From: Streptomyces radicis
Lineage (GTDB): Bacteria > Actinomycetota > Actinomycetes > Streptomycetales > Streptomycetaceae
Assembly (NCBI RefSeq): GCF_003626575.1
Contig: NZ_RBDY01000023.1
Span: 1 to 64,000 of the forward strand
Length of the DNA: 64,000 nt
Direction: 5' to 3'
The notes under the pieces are model-generated. The model had not been told where the DNA came from. It did not search any database and worked only from the letters and a program-made list of their open reading frames with translations. The position numbers were made by a program, and so were the translations under genes. Below are positions 16,053-24,462 of the stretch, piece by piece (within the stretch, counting starts at the first letter, position 1; the number at the start of each line of letters is the position of its first letter).

Positions 16053-16825
16053 CGTTCTTCCCCCTCGGTGGCGCGCCTCTCGGTGGCGCGGTCGTCGGTC
16101 GCCAGCGCCAACTCGCCGGTGTCCACACCGAGCAGCGTCAGCAGCCGGTCGCGCAGGTCCGCGTAGGCGGGGCTGCCAGGGGTGCGGGGCGTGGGCAGGT
16201 CGACGGGCAGGTCGGCGGCGATCCTGCCGTCCTCGAGCACCGCGACCCGGTCGGCGAGCGCGATGGCCTCGTCCACGTCGTGGGTGACCAGCAGCACCGC
16301 GGGCCTGTGCCGCTCGCACAGCCGCCGCAGCAGCGCGTGCATCCGCAGCCGGGTCAGCGCGTCGAGGGCGCCGAACGGCTCGTCCGCCAGCAGGAGTTCG
16401 GGGTCGCGGACCAACGAGCGGGCCAGCGCGACGCGTTGCTGCTCGCCGCCCGACAGCTCGACGGGCCAGGCGCGTTCGCGGCCCGCGAGGCCCACCTCGT
16501 CGAGCGCGGTCCTGCCGCGCTCCCGCGCGTCGGGCCCGGTGAGCCCCAGGATCACATTGTCGAGAACGCGCTTCCAGGGCAGCAGCCTGGCGTCCTGGAA
16601 GACGACGGAGACCTTGCCGGGGGCGTTCAGCCGCTCGAACGACGTGACCTCGTGGTCGATGCCCGCGAGCACGCGCAGCAGGGTGCTCTTGCCCGAGCCG
16701 CTGCGGCCGATCAGCGCCACGAACTCGCCGGGGGCGATGGTCAGATCGAGCCCGTCCAGGACCCGGCGCTCGCCGAACGCCCTGACCAGGCCGCCGAGGG
16801 TCAGTCCGCCAGCGTGCGTCGCCAT
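16049..16825 (-). CDS. ssuB: Aliphatic sulfonate ABC transporter ATPase
   Basis: This 258-residue ABC ATPase has Walker A (GRSGSGKST), Q-loop (VFQDARLLPWK, typical of nitrate/sulfonate/taurine importers), signature (LSGGEQQR), Walker B (LLLADEPFGALD) and H-loop (VTHDVDEA). It energises uptake through the SsuC permease, whose gene end it overlaps by 25 bases. A GTG two codons upstream of the chosen ATG is an alternative start. It is followed by the monooxygenase with a four-base overlap. Confidence 0.9.
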   Translation of the reverse strand: MATHAGGLTLGGLVRAFGERRVLDGLDLTIAPGEFVALIGRSGSGKSTLLRVLAGIDHEVTSFERLNAPGKVSVVFQDARLLPWKRVLDNVILGLTGPDARERGRTALDEVGLAGRERAWPVELSGGEQQRVALARSLVRDPELLLADEPFGALDALTRLRMHALLRRLCERHRPAVLLVTHDVDEAIALADRVAVLEDGRIAADLPVDLPTPRTPGSPAYADLRDRLLTLLGVDTGELALATDDRATERRATEGEER

Positions 16826-17667
16826 GACAACGCCCTCCTCTGCACGAGCCGCACGAGTCCGTCCGACGCAAGACCGAGCAGCCCGTAGACCACCAGGCCC
16901 ACGATGATCACATCGGTCTGTCCGTAGGTGCGGGCCAGCTCCATCATGTAGCCGATGCCGTCGGTGGCGTTGACCTGCTCGACCACGACGAGCGAGAGCC
17001 ACGCGGAGGTCACCGCGAAGCGCAGGCCGAGCAGGAAGCCGGGCAGCGCGCCGGGCAGCACCACGTGCCGCAGGAACGCCGTGCGGCTCAGCCGCACGGT
17101 CTCGGCCAGCTCGACATAGCGGCTGTCGATGGTGCGCAGGCCGTTGTGCGTGTGGATGTAGATGGGCACGAGCACGCCGAGCGCGATGGTGATGACCTTC
17201 ATCGACTCGCCGATCCCGAACCACAGGATGAGCAGCGGGATCAGCGCGAGCGACGGGATGGACCGCTTGATCTGCACGGGCCCGTCGATGACGCCCTCGC
17301 CGATCCGGCTCAGCCCGGCGAGCACGGCCAGCACGAGGCCGACGGCGATGCCGAACGCCAGCCCGAGCAGGGCGCGTTGGGCGGAGGCCCACAGGTCGTC
17401 CTGGAGGCGGCCCCGCTCGATCAGGTCCTGGGCGGTGGTCACCACCTGCCAGGGCGCCGACAGGTTGCGCTCGTCGATCCAGCCGGTGGCCGAGCCGATC
17501 GACCAGACGGCGAGCAGCAGCAGCGGGCCGATGGCCCACGAGAACGGGATGGGGCGGCCTGGGCCGAGCCGCCGCCTCGCGCGCGGCGGCGACCCGGCGT
17601 TCCCGGGCGGCGGTGGTGCGGTCTCCTTCCCCGGCGTCGAGGTGGCCGAGTCCGCCGTGGTCGTCAT
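16801..17667 (-). CDS. ssuC: Aliphatic sulfonate ABC transporter permease
   Basis: The 288-residue protein has a Pro-rich cytoplasmic N terminus of about 40 residues, then about six transmembrane helices. The BPD_transp_1 coupling region has ETVRLSRTAFLRHVVLPGALPGFLLGLR, which docks to SsuB. Family features such as SIPSLALIPLLILWFGIGE match SsuC/TauC permeases. The ATG at 17667 overlaps the ssuA stop by four bases. It forms the membrane channel for sulfonates delivered by the lipoprotein encoded upstream. Confidence 0.9.
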   Translation of the reverse strand: MTTTADSATSTPGKETAPPPPGNAGSPPRARRRLGPGRPIPFSWAIGPLLLLAVWSIGSATGWIDERNLSAPWQVVTTAQDLIERGRLQDDLWASAQRALLGLAFGIAVGLVLAVLAGLSRIGEGVIDGPVQIKRSIPSLALIPLLILWFGIGESMKVITIALGVLVPIYIHTHNGLRTIDSRYVELAETVRLSRTAFLRHVVLPGALPGFLLGLRFAVTSAWLSLVVVEQVNATDGIGYMMELARTYGQTDVIIVGLVVYGLLGLASDGLVRLVQRRALSWRRTLAD

Positions 17668-18722
17668 GACGCGCCTCCCAACGCGTCGGCGGCGACCGAC
17701 TCGAAGCGCCGGTCGTACAACTCCTCCGCGTCGAACGGCTCGTTGCCGGTCTCCTCGGCGAGCAGGTCGATGGTCTGCTGGTGGCGTTCGATGGCATCGG
17801 ACCAGTCGGCGGGCAGGTCGGAGCGCCCGGCCTGCTCGACCAGGTACTCGCCGTCGTCGCGCGACAGCCCCTGGTCCTCGATGTACCAGCCCTCGATCCA
17901 CTCATCGGGGTGCTCGTCCACCCAGACCTCGGCGAGCGCCCACAGCTCGATGAACTCCCGTATGGCGGCCGCCTTCTCGGGGTCCTCGACGGCGGTGGCC
18001 GGCACCCACAGATGGGTGGGGTCGTCCCGCAGCCCATGGGCGATGGTGGTGGCGCCCTCGGAGCCGTAACGGTCGGTGTAGCGGCGGATGTTGACCCCGG
18101 CGATGGGCGCGGCGTCCACCTGCCCGCTGCCGAGCGCGGTGGGGTAGACGTCGCCGGTGCTCGGCATCTCGACCAGCTCGACGTCCTCCGGGGTCAGCCC
18201 GGCCTCCTGGAGGACGCGCAGCACCAGGGTGCCCTGGGCCTGGCCCGGGCTGAACGCGATGCGCTTGCCGCGCAGGTCCTCCAGGGTCTCGATGTCCGCG
18301 CCGGGGGCGACGCCGATCTCGTACAGCGGGTTGGCGATCGGGTCCTCGCGGAAGACCGCGGCCACCAGCCGGGTGTCGAGGTCCGTCCAACGGGCGTGGA
18401 TCGCGGGGATCTCGGCCGCGGAGCACACGTCGAGCGACCCGGCGCGGAACGCCTCCGAGCACTCGGGGCCGCCGCTGAGGTTGGCCCACTCGACGCGGAA
18501 GGGCAGCTCGTCGACGAGCCCCGAGAGCTTGAGCGCCACCTCGCTCTCGGGGGCGCCGATGGTCAGGGTCGTGTCGGGATCCACGTCCTCGGGGATCGGC
18601 ACATCGGCCAACTCGGCGGCGCTCGCGGACGCTTCGTCGTCTTCGGCGCAGCTGGCCAGGGCGGGGAGGAGCGCGAGGGCGAGAAGCGCGGCGCCGAGGC
18701 GGCTCCGGATATTTCTGGGCAT
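17664..18722 (-). CDS. ssuA: Sulfonate-binding lipoprotein of the ABC importer
   Basis: The 352-residue product has a lipoprotein signal peptide with lipobox ALASC, so Cys25 should be lipidated and anchor it to the outer face of the membrane. The mature part resembles NMT1/SsuA-type binding proteins: GSLDVCSAAEIPAI, then LEDLRGKRIAFSPGQAQGTLVLRVL and the closing EELYDRRFE. It binds sulfonates or related organosulfur compounds for SsuBC. It is the first large gene after a leader peptide and a 159-base C-rich leader, so its expression is probably attenuated by cysteine supply. Confidence 0.85.
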   Translation of the reverse strand: MPRNIRSRLGAALLALALLPALASCAEDDEASASAAELADVPIPEDVDPDTTLTIGAPESEVALKLSGLVDELPFRVEWANLSGGPECSEAFRAGSLDVCSAAEIPAIHARWTDLDTRLVAAVFREDPIANPLYEIGVAPGADIETLEDLRGKRIAFSPGQAQGTLVLRVLQEAGLTPEDVELVEMPSTGDVYPTALGSGQVDAAPIAGVNIRRYTDRYGSEGATTIAHGLRDDPTHLWVPATAVEDPEKAAAIREFIELWALAEVWVDEHPDEWIEGWYIEDQGLSRDDGEYLVEQAGRSDLPADWSDAIERHQQTIDLLAEETGNEPFDAEELYDRRFESVAADALGGAS

Positions 18723-18881
18723 GCTTCATCCCTGGAGGAAAATGGGGTGGGAAGTCTTGGGAAAGCGGGGTGGGAAAGCGGGGAGGGAAACGCTGCGGGT
18801 AAAGGGGCGGGGCAAGGGAGAAAGGCGCAGGGGAAAACACCCGGCGCGCGGCAGGGGAGGGTGGGGGCGGGGAAAGGGGGA
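18723..18881 (-). promoter_or_regulatory. C-rich, G-poor untranslated leader before ssuA (candidate Rho site)
   Basis: Read as mRNA, these 159 bases are mainly C and U, with blocks such as CCCCGCCCCCACCC and repeated UUUCCC, and very little G. That is the composition of Rho-utilisation sites. It begins right after the stop of the cysteine leader peptide, so coverage by leader-peptide ribosomes could decide whether Rho stops transcription before ssuA. This is inference from composition and position. Confidence 0.5.
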
Positions 18882-18956
18882 TCAGCGACAGATCGCGGTG
18901 GCGACGCGCATGTGGTCCACGGCGCGGCGCCGGGTGAACCGCAGCAGTCTTCGCAT
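18882..18956 (-). CDS. Cysteine leader peptide upstream of ssuA
   Basis: This 24-codon frame encodes a basic peptide containing FTRRRAVDHMRVATAICR with a single Cys next to the last residue. It shares the TRRR-x-VD-x-x-RV-x-x-AIC core with the leader peptide of the facing ssuDE operon, so both belong to the same actinobacterial cysteine-attenuator family. A good promoter lies so close that its transcript should begin at the ATG. It has no ribosome site of its own. Confidence 0.8.
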   Translation of the reverse strand: MRRLLRFTRRRAVDHMRVATAICR

Positions 18957-18962
18957 AAGGGG

Positions 18963-18992
18963 AACGTAGCGACGGCCCGGAGGCGGGGTCAA
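18963..18992 (-). promoter_or_regulatory. Leaderless promoter of the ssuA operon
   Basis: On the minus strand TTGACC (18992-18987) and TACGTT (18968-18963) are separated by 18 bases. The -10 box ends seven bases before the leader-peptide ATG at 18956, which predicts that transcription starts on the A of the start codon. Confidence 0.65.
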
Positions 18993-19090
18993 GAATCGCG
19001 GCGCTCGGTGTGCGGCGCCGGGCAATATCCCCGCAATGCCGCGTCATGCTCCGACGGCCTACCTGCCAGGTCATCCAGGGAATGCGACCA

Positions 19091-19134
19091 CATGCGAACA
19101 CCATATGAATTCGCATGCCATTCCAGCATGCGAA
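19091..19134. promoter_or_regulatory. Three copies of CATGCGAA, two in inverted array
   Basis: CATGCGAA occurs at 19091-19098, inverted at 19110-19117 (TTCGCATG) and again direct at 19127-19134. The block lies in the 378-base region between the leaderless ssuA promoter and the sugar isomerase gene, about 200 bases before the latter. It is a likely operator for an unidentified regulator. The rest of this intergenic region shows no gene. Confidence 0.55.
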
Positions 19135-19334
19135 ACGGCGCGGCGCCCTCGGGGGCCGCGCCCGGCGGCCCGCCGCCCTCCGCCGCCGTTCCGGAACGCG
19201 CAGCGGGCTTGGGGGTGGGGGTGGTGGGGAAGACGATGGCGATGAGTGCCGCAGGGGCGTTGCCACGGGTGAATAACGCGGCTTATCTTCCTCTCTGGCC
19301 TGAATGACAGGACCTCAGGGAAGGCAGCTCAACC

Positions 19335-20108
19335 ATGGCCCCCGCATTGGGCGTTCAGCTCTACACGGTCCGTGAGGCGCTTGCCGCCGACCGGGACGCG
19401 ACCCTCCGCCGCATCGCCGACATCGGCTTCAGCTACGTCGAGCCCTTCGACCCCACCGACGATCCCGAGGGCTTCCGCCGCGTCGTCGACGACCTGGGGC
19501 TGCGCGTCATCTCCCCGCACGCCCGCGTCCTGCTCGACGCGGAGGACCCCGGCCCGATCCTGGACGCGGTCGCCACCCTGGGCGCCGACCGCGTCATCAT
19601 CCCCGCGGGCATCCCCGCCGAGGACTTCACCACCGAGGACGGCATCGAACGCGCCGTCGACCGGCTCAACATCGTCAACCAGGACGTCCAACGGCACGGC
19701 CTCAGCCTCGGATACCACAATCACTGGTGGGAGTTCGAGCCCGTCTTCGAGGGGCGGCACGCCATCGAGCTGCTCGCCGACGGGCTCGCGCCCGACGTCT
19801 TCCTCGAGGTCGACACCTACTGGGCCGCGCTCGGCGGCGCCGATGTCCCCGCGCTGCTCGGGCGGTTGGGGCTGCGCACCGAGCTCCTGCACGTCAAGGA
19901 CGGGCCGTTGACCGACAGCGACGCGCCCCATGTGGCGGTGGGCGAGGGCGTGATGCCGACCCGCGAGATCCTGGCCGCGGCCGTCGCCGCGACGCCGCCG
20001 CAGGCCCCGCCGGTGATCCCCGTCATCGAGCTGGACTCGTGCGCCACCGACCTGTTCGACGCGCTCGCGGCCAGCCACGCGCATGTCTCGGGGCTGGTGG
20101 CCGCATGA
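19335..20108 (+). CDS. Sugar phosphate isomerase/epimerase (xylose-isomerase-like TIM barrel)
   Basis: The 257-residue protein belongs to the AP-endonuclease-2/xylose isomerase-like barrel family. It opens with LGVQLYTVREAL and carries likely metal ligands in SLGYHNHWWEF, FLEVDTYW, LLHVKDG and VIELDSC. It should interconvert keto and aldo forms of a sugar or an inositol-type compound in the cytosol. The ribosome site is the purine run at 19316-19323. It overlaps by four bases with a Gfo/Idh/MocA dehydrogenase, a common pairing for catabolism of unusual sugars or polyols; the substrate is unknown. Confidence 0.85.
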   Translation: MAPALGVQLYTVREALAADRDATLRRIADIGFSYVEPFDPTDDPEGFRRVVDDLGLRVISPHARVLLDAEDPGPILDAVATLGADRVIIPAGIPAEDFTTEDGIERAVDRLNIVNQDVQRHGLSLGYHNHWWEFEPVFEGRHAIELLADGLAPDVFLEVDTYWAALGGADVPALLGRLGLRTELLHVKDGPLTDSDAPHVAVGEGVMPTREILAAAVAATPPQAPPVIPVIELDSCATDLFDALAASHAHVSGLVAA

Positions 20109-21271
20109 GTACCGCCCCCACGACGCCCCCCGCCCCCGCCACCGGCACCGGCTCGGGCCCCGTCGGCGTCGCCGTCGTCGGCGCGGGCGTGATCAGCGGC
20201 GAATACCTGCGCACGCTCGGCGCGTTCCCCGACGTCCGGGTCATCGGCGTCGCCGACCTCGACACCGCGCGCGCCACCGCGGCGGCGGCCGAGCACGGCG
20301 TTCCCGTGGCGGGCGACCTGGACACGGTGCTCGCGGTCCCCGAGGTGGAGATCGTCGTCAACCTCACCGTGCCCGCCGCCCACGCCGACGTGGCCATCGC
20401 CGCGCTGCGCGCGGGCAAGCACGTCTACGGCGAGAAGCCGCTCGCCACCACCACGGAGGACGGCGGGCGGATCCTCGCCGAGGCGGCCGGACGCGGCCTG
20501 CTGGTGGGCAGCGCGCCCGACACGTTCCTCGGCGCCGGGCTCCAGTCCGCGCTGCGGGCGATACGCGCCGGGCACATCGGCACCCCGATAGCCGCGGCCA
20601 CCGCGGTGCAGAGCCTGGGCCCCGAGGGCTGGCACCCGGACCCGGCGTTCTTCTACCAGCCGGGCGCGGGACCGCTGTTCGACATCGGCCCCTACTATGT
20701 GACGTCCCTGGTCGCCCTGTTGGGGCCCATCGCGCGCGTCGCGGCCACGGCGGCCCAAGCCCGCGCGACCCGGACCACGGGCTCGGGGCCCAAGGCGGGC
20801 CAGACGTTCCCCGTCGACGTGCCGACGCATGTGAGCGCGCTCATCGAATTCGCCTCGGGGCCGCGCGCCACGTCCGTCTTCAGCTTCGACTCCGCCGTGC
20901 CGCGCATCCAGTTCGAGGTGATCGGCAGCGAGGGGACGCTGGGCGTCCCCGACCCCAACACCTTCCGCGGCCCGCTGCTGCTGCGCGGCAACGCCGACGC
21001 CGACTGGCGCGAATTCCCCGTCTCCGGATCGACGGTGGGCCGGGGCCTCGGCGTCCTCGAGATGGCCCGCGCGCTGCGCACGGGTCAGCCCCACCGCGCG
21101 TCGGGCGCGTTGGGGCTGCACGTCCTGGGGGTGATGGCGGCGATCGCGGCCTCGGGCGAACGCGGTGCGTTCGAGGAGGTCGCCACCCCGGCGCCCGGCG
21201 GCGCGGCGTTCACGGCCCCGGAGCCCCTCCCCGACGACTGGGACCCCCACGCGGCCGAGCTGACGCGCTGA
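20105..21271 (+). CDS. Gfo/Idh/MocA-family NAD(P)-dependent oxidoreductase
   Basis: The 388-residue protein has a Pro- and Thr-rich lead of about 20 residues, then a Rossmann fold starting VGVAVVGAGVISGEYLRTL with the GxGxxG-type pattern. The family signature GKHVYGEKPLA follows, with the conserved catalytic Lys of the EKP motif. GAGPLFDIGPYYV marks the substrate domain. It likely oxidises a sugar or inositol derivative together with the isomerase encoded immediately upstream. Its end is followed by short repeated CGCGCTGA copies around the stop codon. Confidence 0.87.
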   Translation: MSTAPTTPPAPATGTGSGPVGVAVVGAGVISGEYLRTLGAFPDVRVIGVADLDTARATAAAAEHGVPVAGDLDTVLAVPEVEIVVNLTVPAAHADVAIAALRAGKHVYGEKPLATTTEDGGRILAEAAGRGLLVGSAPDTFLGAGLQSALRAIRAGHIGTPIAAATAVQSLGPEGWHPDPAFFYQPGAGPLFDIGPYYVTSLVALLGPIARVAATAAQARATRTTGSGPKAGQTFPVDVPTHVSALIEFASGPRATSVFSFDSAVPRIQFEVIGSEGTLGVPDPNTFRGPLLLRGNADADWREFPVSGSTVGRGLGVLEMARALRTGQPHRASGALGLHVLGVMAAIAASGERGAFEEVATPAPGGAAFTAPEPLPDDWDPHAAELTR

Positions 21272-21414
21272 CGCGCTGATGCGCTGGCCGCGCCCCCACC
21301 CGCGAGAGGTCCGGCTCCCGGGCGGCGTCCGCTCGGTGCCGACCTCCGGCGTTCACCCGGCCGCCGTCGTGTCCGCCGGAGGCCCCCGCCGAACGCCGTG
21401 CGGACGGCGGGAGT

Positions 21415-21618
21415 TCACTCGTGGGGCGGCGTGCAGCGGTGCTCCGCCTGGCAGTAGTAGCCGCGGCCCTTGCAGTGCCAGCAGCGGTGGGGCGCGGCCA
21501 CGCCCGCCGCCCTGCCGGTCGAAGGGACATACAGCGTCTCGCGGAACTCGACCCGCTGCCCCGTGCACGCCTGGCACTGCCGGTGCGGTCCCGGGCAGTC
21601 GTCACCGGTCACAGCCAT
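21415..21618 (-). CDS. Small protein with DnaJ-like zinc-finger motifs
   Basis: This 67-residue protein has two CxxC pairs in DnaJ-type context: CQACTG near residue 15 and CWHCKGRGYYC near residue 46, plus further Cys and His (8 and 62). The pattern resembles half of the CxxCxGxG zinc-binding region of DnaJ, so it probably binds one or two zinc ions. It has a strong ribosome site (GGGAGGA) seven to ten bases before the ATG. No catalytic domain is present. Function is unknown; a metal-binding adaptor is one guess. Confidence 0.65.
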   Translation of the reverse strand: MAVTGDDCPGPHRQCQACTGQRVEFRETLYVPSTGRAAGVAAPHRCWHCKGRGYYCQAEHRCTPPHE

Positions 21619-21749
21619 CGTCGTCCTCCCGGATTCTCCCCTGATCCACCCGGACCCCCCGCCCCGACCCCACCGTAGACCCTCGGCGGGGCCGACGCCG
21701 GGGGAACGCCAACGTGCGGCGCGCGAGGGCGGGTTGGGCCCGCGTTGGG

Positions 21750-23357
21750 TCAGGTCAGCCCGACCATCCCGACCACGAGCGGCATGCCGAGGATGATCAG
21801 CAGGCAGCCGAGGACGTCGAAGGAGAAGCCGGAGCGGATCATCGTGGTGATGGGGACGACGCCCGAGCCGTACGCGATGGCGTTCTGCGGCGTCGAGACC
21901 GGCAGCATGAAGCCGAACGACGCCGCGAACGTCGCCGCCATCGCCGGGACCATCGGATCGACGTCGGCCGCCGCCGCGATCGGGATGATGATGGGCACCA
22001 CGACCGCGGCCGACGCCGTGTTGCTCGTGGTCTCCGAGACGACGATCGCCAGGATCGCCGAGAACGCCGTGAGCGCGAACAGGCTGGAGAGGCCGAGCGC
22101 GTCGTTGGCCTCCGTGCCGATCGTCTCCGCCAGGCCCGTCGAGGCGAGCAGCGACCCGAAGATGATGCCCGTGCCGAACAGCAGGATCGTGCCCCAGTCG
22201 ATCTTGGCGGCGTCGCTCCAGTTGAGCGTGGTCTCCCTGCGGGCCCAGTTCGTCGGCAGCAGGAAGAGCAGCGACGCGCCGAGCGCCGCCACGATGCCCT
22301 CGTCGAGGCGCGCGCCGACCGTCTCGTACACCGACGACTCCGTCCCGGCGACCAGGCCCACGATGCCCGGGGTGATCCACAGGACGACGGTGACGAAGAA
22401 CGCGATCAGCGTGTTCCACTCGGCGCGCGAGAGCGACCCCAACTCCGCCCGCTGCCGCGCCACATACTCCTCGATGCCGTCGATGCGGCGGATCTCCGGG
22501 CGGTTGAGCAGGAGCAGCACGAGCGCGAGCACGACGAACATCAGCGCGCAGATCGGCAACGCCATGCCCACCCACTGGGCGAACGAGATCCGCTCGCCCG
22601 TCGCCTCCTCGATCAGGCCGCGCCCGATCAGGTTCGGCGGCGAGCCCACCGGGGTCAACAGGCCGCCCACGGACGCCCCGTAGGCGAGCATCAGCACGAG
22701 CGCCGCGCCCACCCGCAGCCGCGTCGGGTCGAAGTCCTCGGCGACCAGGCCGCGGTCCTGCATCAGCTTGGCTATGACCGTGAGTATGCCGAGCGCCGTG
22801 GGCAGCAGCATCGCGACGGTCGCGGTGTTGGAGACGAACGCCGAGAGCAGGCACGTGATCGCGCCGAACGCCACGATCACCCGCGCCGTCGACCGCCCCA
22901 CGCCGGGCAGCGACAGGATGCGGAACGCGAAACGCCGCGCCAGGCCGTGCTTGAGCATCGCCTGGGCGAGGATGAACGCCCCGATAAAGGTGAAGATCGT
23001 CGACGAGCCGAACGGCGCGAGCGCCTCGTCGGGCCCCACCACCCCGAAGAGCACCACCGCCCCGACCCCGATCAGGCCACCCACCGGGATCGGCACCGGC
23101 TCGGTCACCCACAGCACCACCACGCCGAGCAGGATCCCGGCCAGCGTCTGCTGCGTGGCCGCCATGTCGAGGGGCAGCGCGAGGAAGACGAGCGCCACCA
23201 GCGGGGCCAGCCACAGCCCGGTCGTTCTGCGGCCCTTCTCGAAACGCTCCTCCGCTGGGGAGAGCCGTTGCTCGCCGAGGCTGCGATAGGTCGCGTGCCC
23301 AAGGAGCGCCTTCTCCACGTCCGTCCGGGTCCCTGGCCTGCTCTCGCTGGTTGTCAC
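21750..23357 (-). CDS. SLC13/DASS-family sodium-coupled anion transporter
   Basis: The 535-residue membrane protein has about 12 hydrophobic segments after a cytoplasmic lead of about 50 residues. Family marks are VTEPVPIPVGGLIG, CLLSAFVSNTATVAMLLP (the SNT substrate-binding motif), ASVGGLLTPVGSPPNLIG and, in the second half, SETTSNTASAAVVVPI (the second SNT) and LPVSTPQNAIAYGSG. It should import dicarboxylates or sulfate with sodium. The GTG start at 23357 is preferred because GGAGG lies about nine bases upstream; a Met 17 codons earlier lacks one. It is divergent from the sigma factor gene. Confidence 0.88.
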   Translation of the reverse strand: MTTSESRPGTRTDVEKALLGHATYRSLGEQRLSPAEERFEKGRRTTGLWLAPLVALVFLALPLDMAATQQTLAGILLGVVVLWVTEPVPIPVGGLIGVGAVVLFGVVGPDEALAPFGSSTIFTFIGAFILAQAMLKHGLARRFAFRILSLPGVGRSTARVIVAFGAITCLLSAFVSNTATVAMLLPTALGILTVIAKLMQDRGLVAEDFDPTRLRVGAALVLMLAYGASVGGLLTPVGSPPNLIGRGLIEEATGERISFAQWVGMALPICALMFVVLALVLLLLNRPEIRRIDGIEEYVARQRAELGSLSRAEWNTLIAFFVTVVLWITPGIVGLVAGTESSVYETVGARLDEGIVAALGASLLFLLPTNWARRETTLNWSDAAKIDWGTILLFGTGIIFGSLLASTGLAETIGTEANDALGLSSLFALTAFSAILAIVVSETTSNTASAAVVVPIIIPIAAAADVDPMVPAMAATFAASFGFMLPVSTPQNAIAYGSGVVPITTMIRSGFSFDVLGCLLIILGMPLVVGMVGLT

Positions 23358-23652
23358 GGATCCACCTCCGGGTCGGGCTGCCCGCTCCTTCGCGGGCTCG
23401 GCCTGCATCCGACGAAGTTGGACCGTGCGGGCGCGAATGTACAGACGTCGCGCACGAAAAGATCGCCGAGGACGTGTCAGGGTCCGATTGTTCGCGACTT
23501 TTCCGTTTGCGCCCCCCGGGGCCGGGCACGCGATCCTCGTGCTTCGGACAGCAGGCACACCCGCGGGAGCGGCCTCGAGCCCCCCGGCGTGTGCGGCTTC
23601 CGTCCATGTGCTCCCGCGGCGGGACGACATCCGCGAAGAAGGGAGCCGACCG
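23358..23652. other. Divergent regulatory region between SLC13 carrier and sigma factor
   Basis: No gene is seen. GTTT (23505-23508), 15 bases, then GGGCAC (23524-23529) differs by one base from the SigB-type promoter consensus and points toward the sigma factor gene, which would allow autoregulation. This is a weak match. Confidence 0.4.
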
Positions 23653-24462
23653 ATGCCCGCCACCCCTGTGAAGAGGTCAGGCCGCAAGCATCCGCACCAC
23701 GACGCGCCCGACACCAGGGCGGCGTTCCTGCGCCTTGCCGAGATGCCGACGGGCCGCGAGAAGAACGCGCTGCGCGAGCGGGTCGTCCGGGCCTGGATGC
23801 CGATGGCCACCCGGCTCGCCCGGCAGTACCGCAACCGCGGCGAGAGCCTGGAGGACCTGGAGCAGGTGGCCTACCTCGGCCTGGTCAAGGCCGTCACCCG
23901 CTACGACCCGTCGCTCGGCACCGCGTTCGAGAGCTACGCCGTGCCCACCATCGTCGGCGAGATCAAGCGCCACTTCCGCGACCACCTGTGGGGCATGCAC
24001 GTGCCGCGCCGCGTGCAGGAGCTGCGCAACCGGGTGCGCGTCGCCCGCAACGAGCTGAGCACCACCCCGGACGGCCGCGGCCCGGGCGTCGAGGAGATCG
24101 CCGAGCGCGCGAACATGACGCCCAAGGAGGCCAAGGACGGCCTCGAAGCCCTCAACAGCTACACCGTTCTCTCCCTGGACGCCGAGCTGTCGGGCACCCA
24201 GGACGGGGGCTACTCGCTGCTCGACACCCTCGGCCGCACCGAGCCGGGGTACGACCGCGTCGTGGACCGCGAGGCCGTCCGCACCCGGCTGCGCCAGCTT
24301 CCCGAACGCGAACAGCAGATCCTCTACCTGCGCTTCTTCCGCGGCATGACGCAGAGCGGCATCGCCGAGCGGATCGGCATCTCCCAGATGCATGTCTCCC
24401 GCCTGCTCACCCGCACGTGCTCGCGCCTTCGGCAAGAGGTGGAGGCGGGCGGTGCAGGATGA
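23653..24462 (+). CDS. SigB/SigF-family RNA polymerase sigma factor
   Basis: The 269-residue protein has region 2 (RLARQYRNRGESLEDLEQVAYLGL, then YDPSLGTAFESYAVPTIVGE), region 3 and a region 4 helix-turn-helix (QSGIAERIGISQMHVSRLLTR). KRHFRD and VPRRVQELR are typical of the stress and sporulation SigB/SigF/SigG group of Streptomyces, which recognise GNNT-N15-GGGTAC promoters. The start at 23653 follows a purine-rich site. It overlaps the DUF6328 gene and lies close to PAS-GAF and ANTAR genes. No anti-sigma factor is encoded nearby. A paralogue lies at 53.5-54.4 kb. Confidence 0.9.
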   Translation: MPATPVKRSGRKHPHHDAPDTRAAFLRLAEMPTGREKNALRERVVRAWMPMATRLARQYRNRGESLEDLEQVAYLGLVKAVTRYDPSLGTAFESYAVPTIVGEIKRHFRDHLWGMHVPRRVQELRNRVRVARNELSTTPDGRGPGVEEIAERANMTPKEAKDGLEALNSYTVLSLDAELSGTQDGGYSLLDTLGRTEPGYDRVVDREAVRTRLRQLPEREQQILYLRFFRGMTQSGIAERIGISQMHVSRLLTRTCSRLRQEVEAGGAG

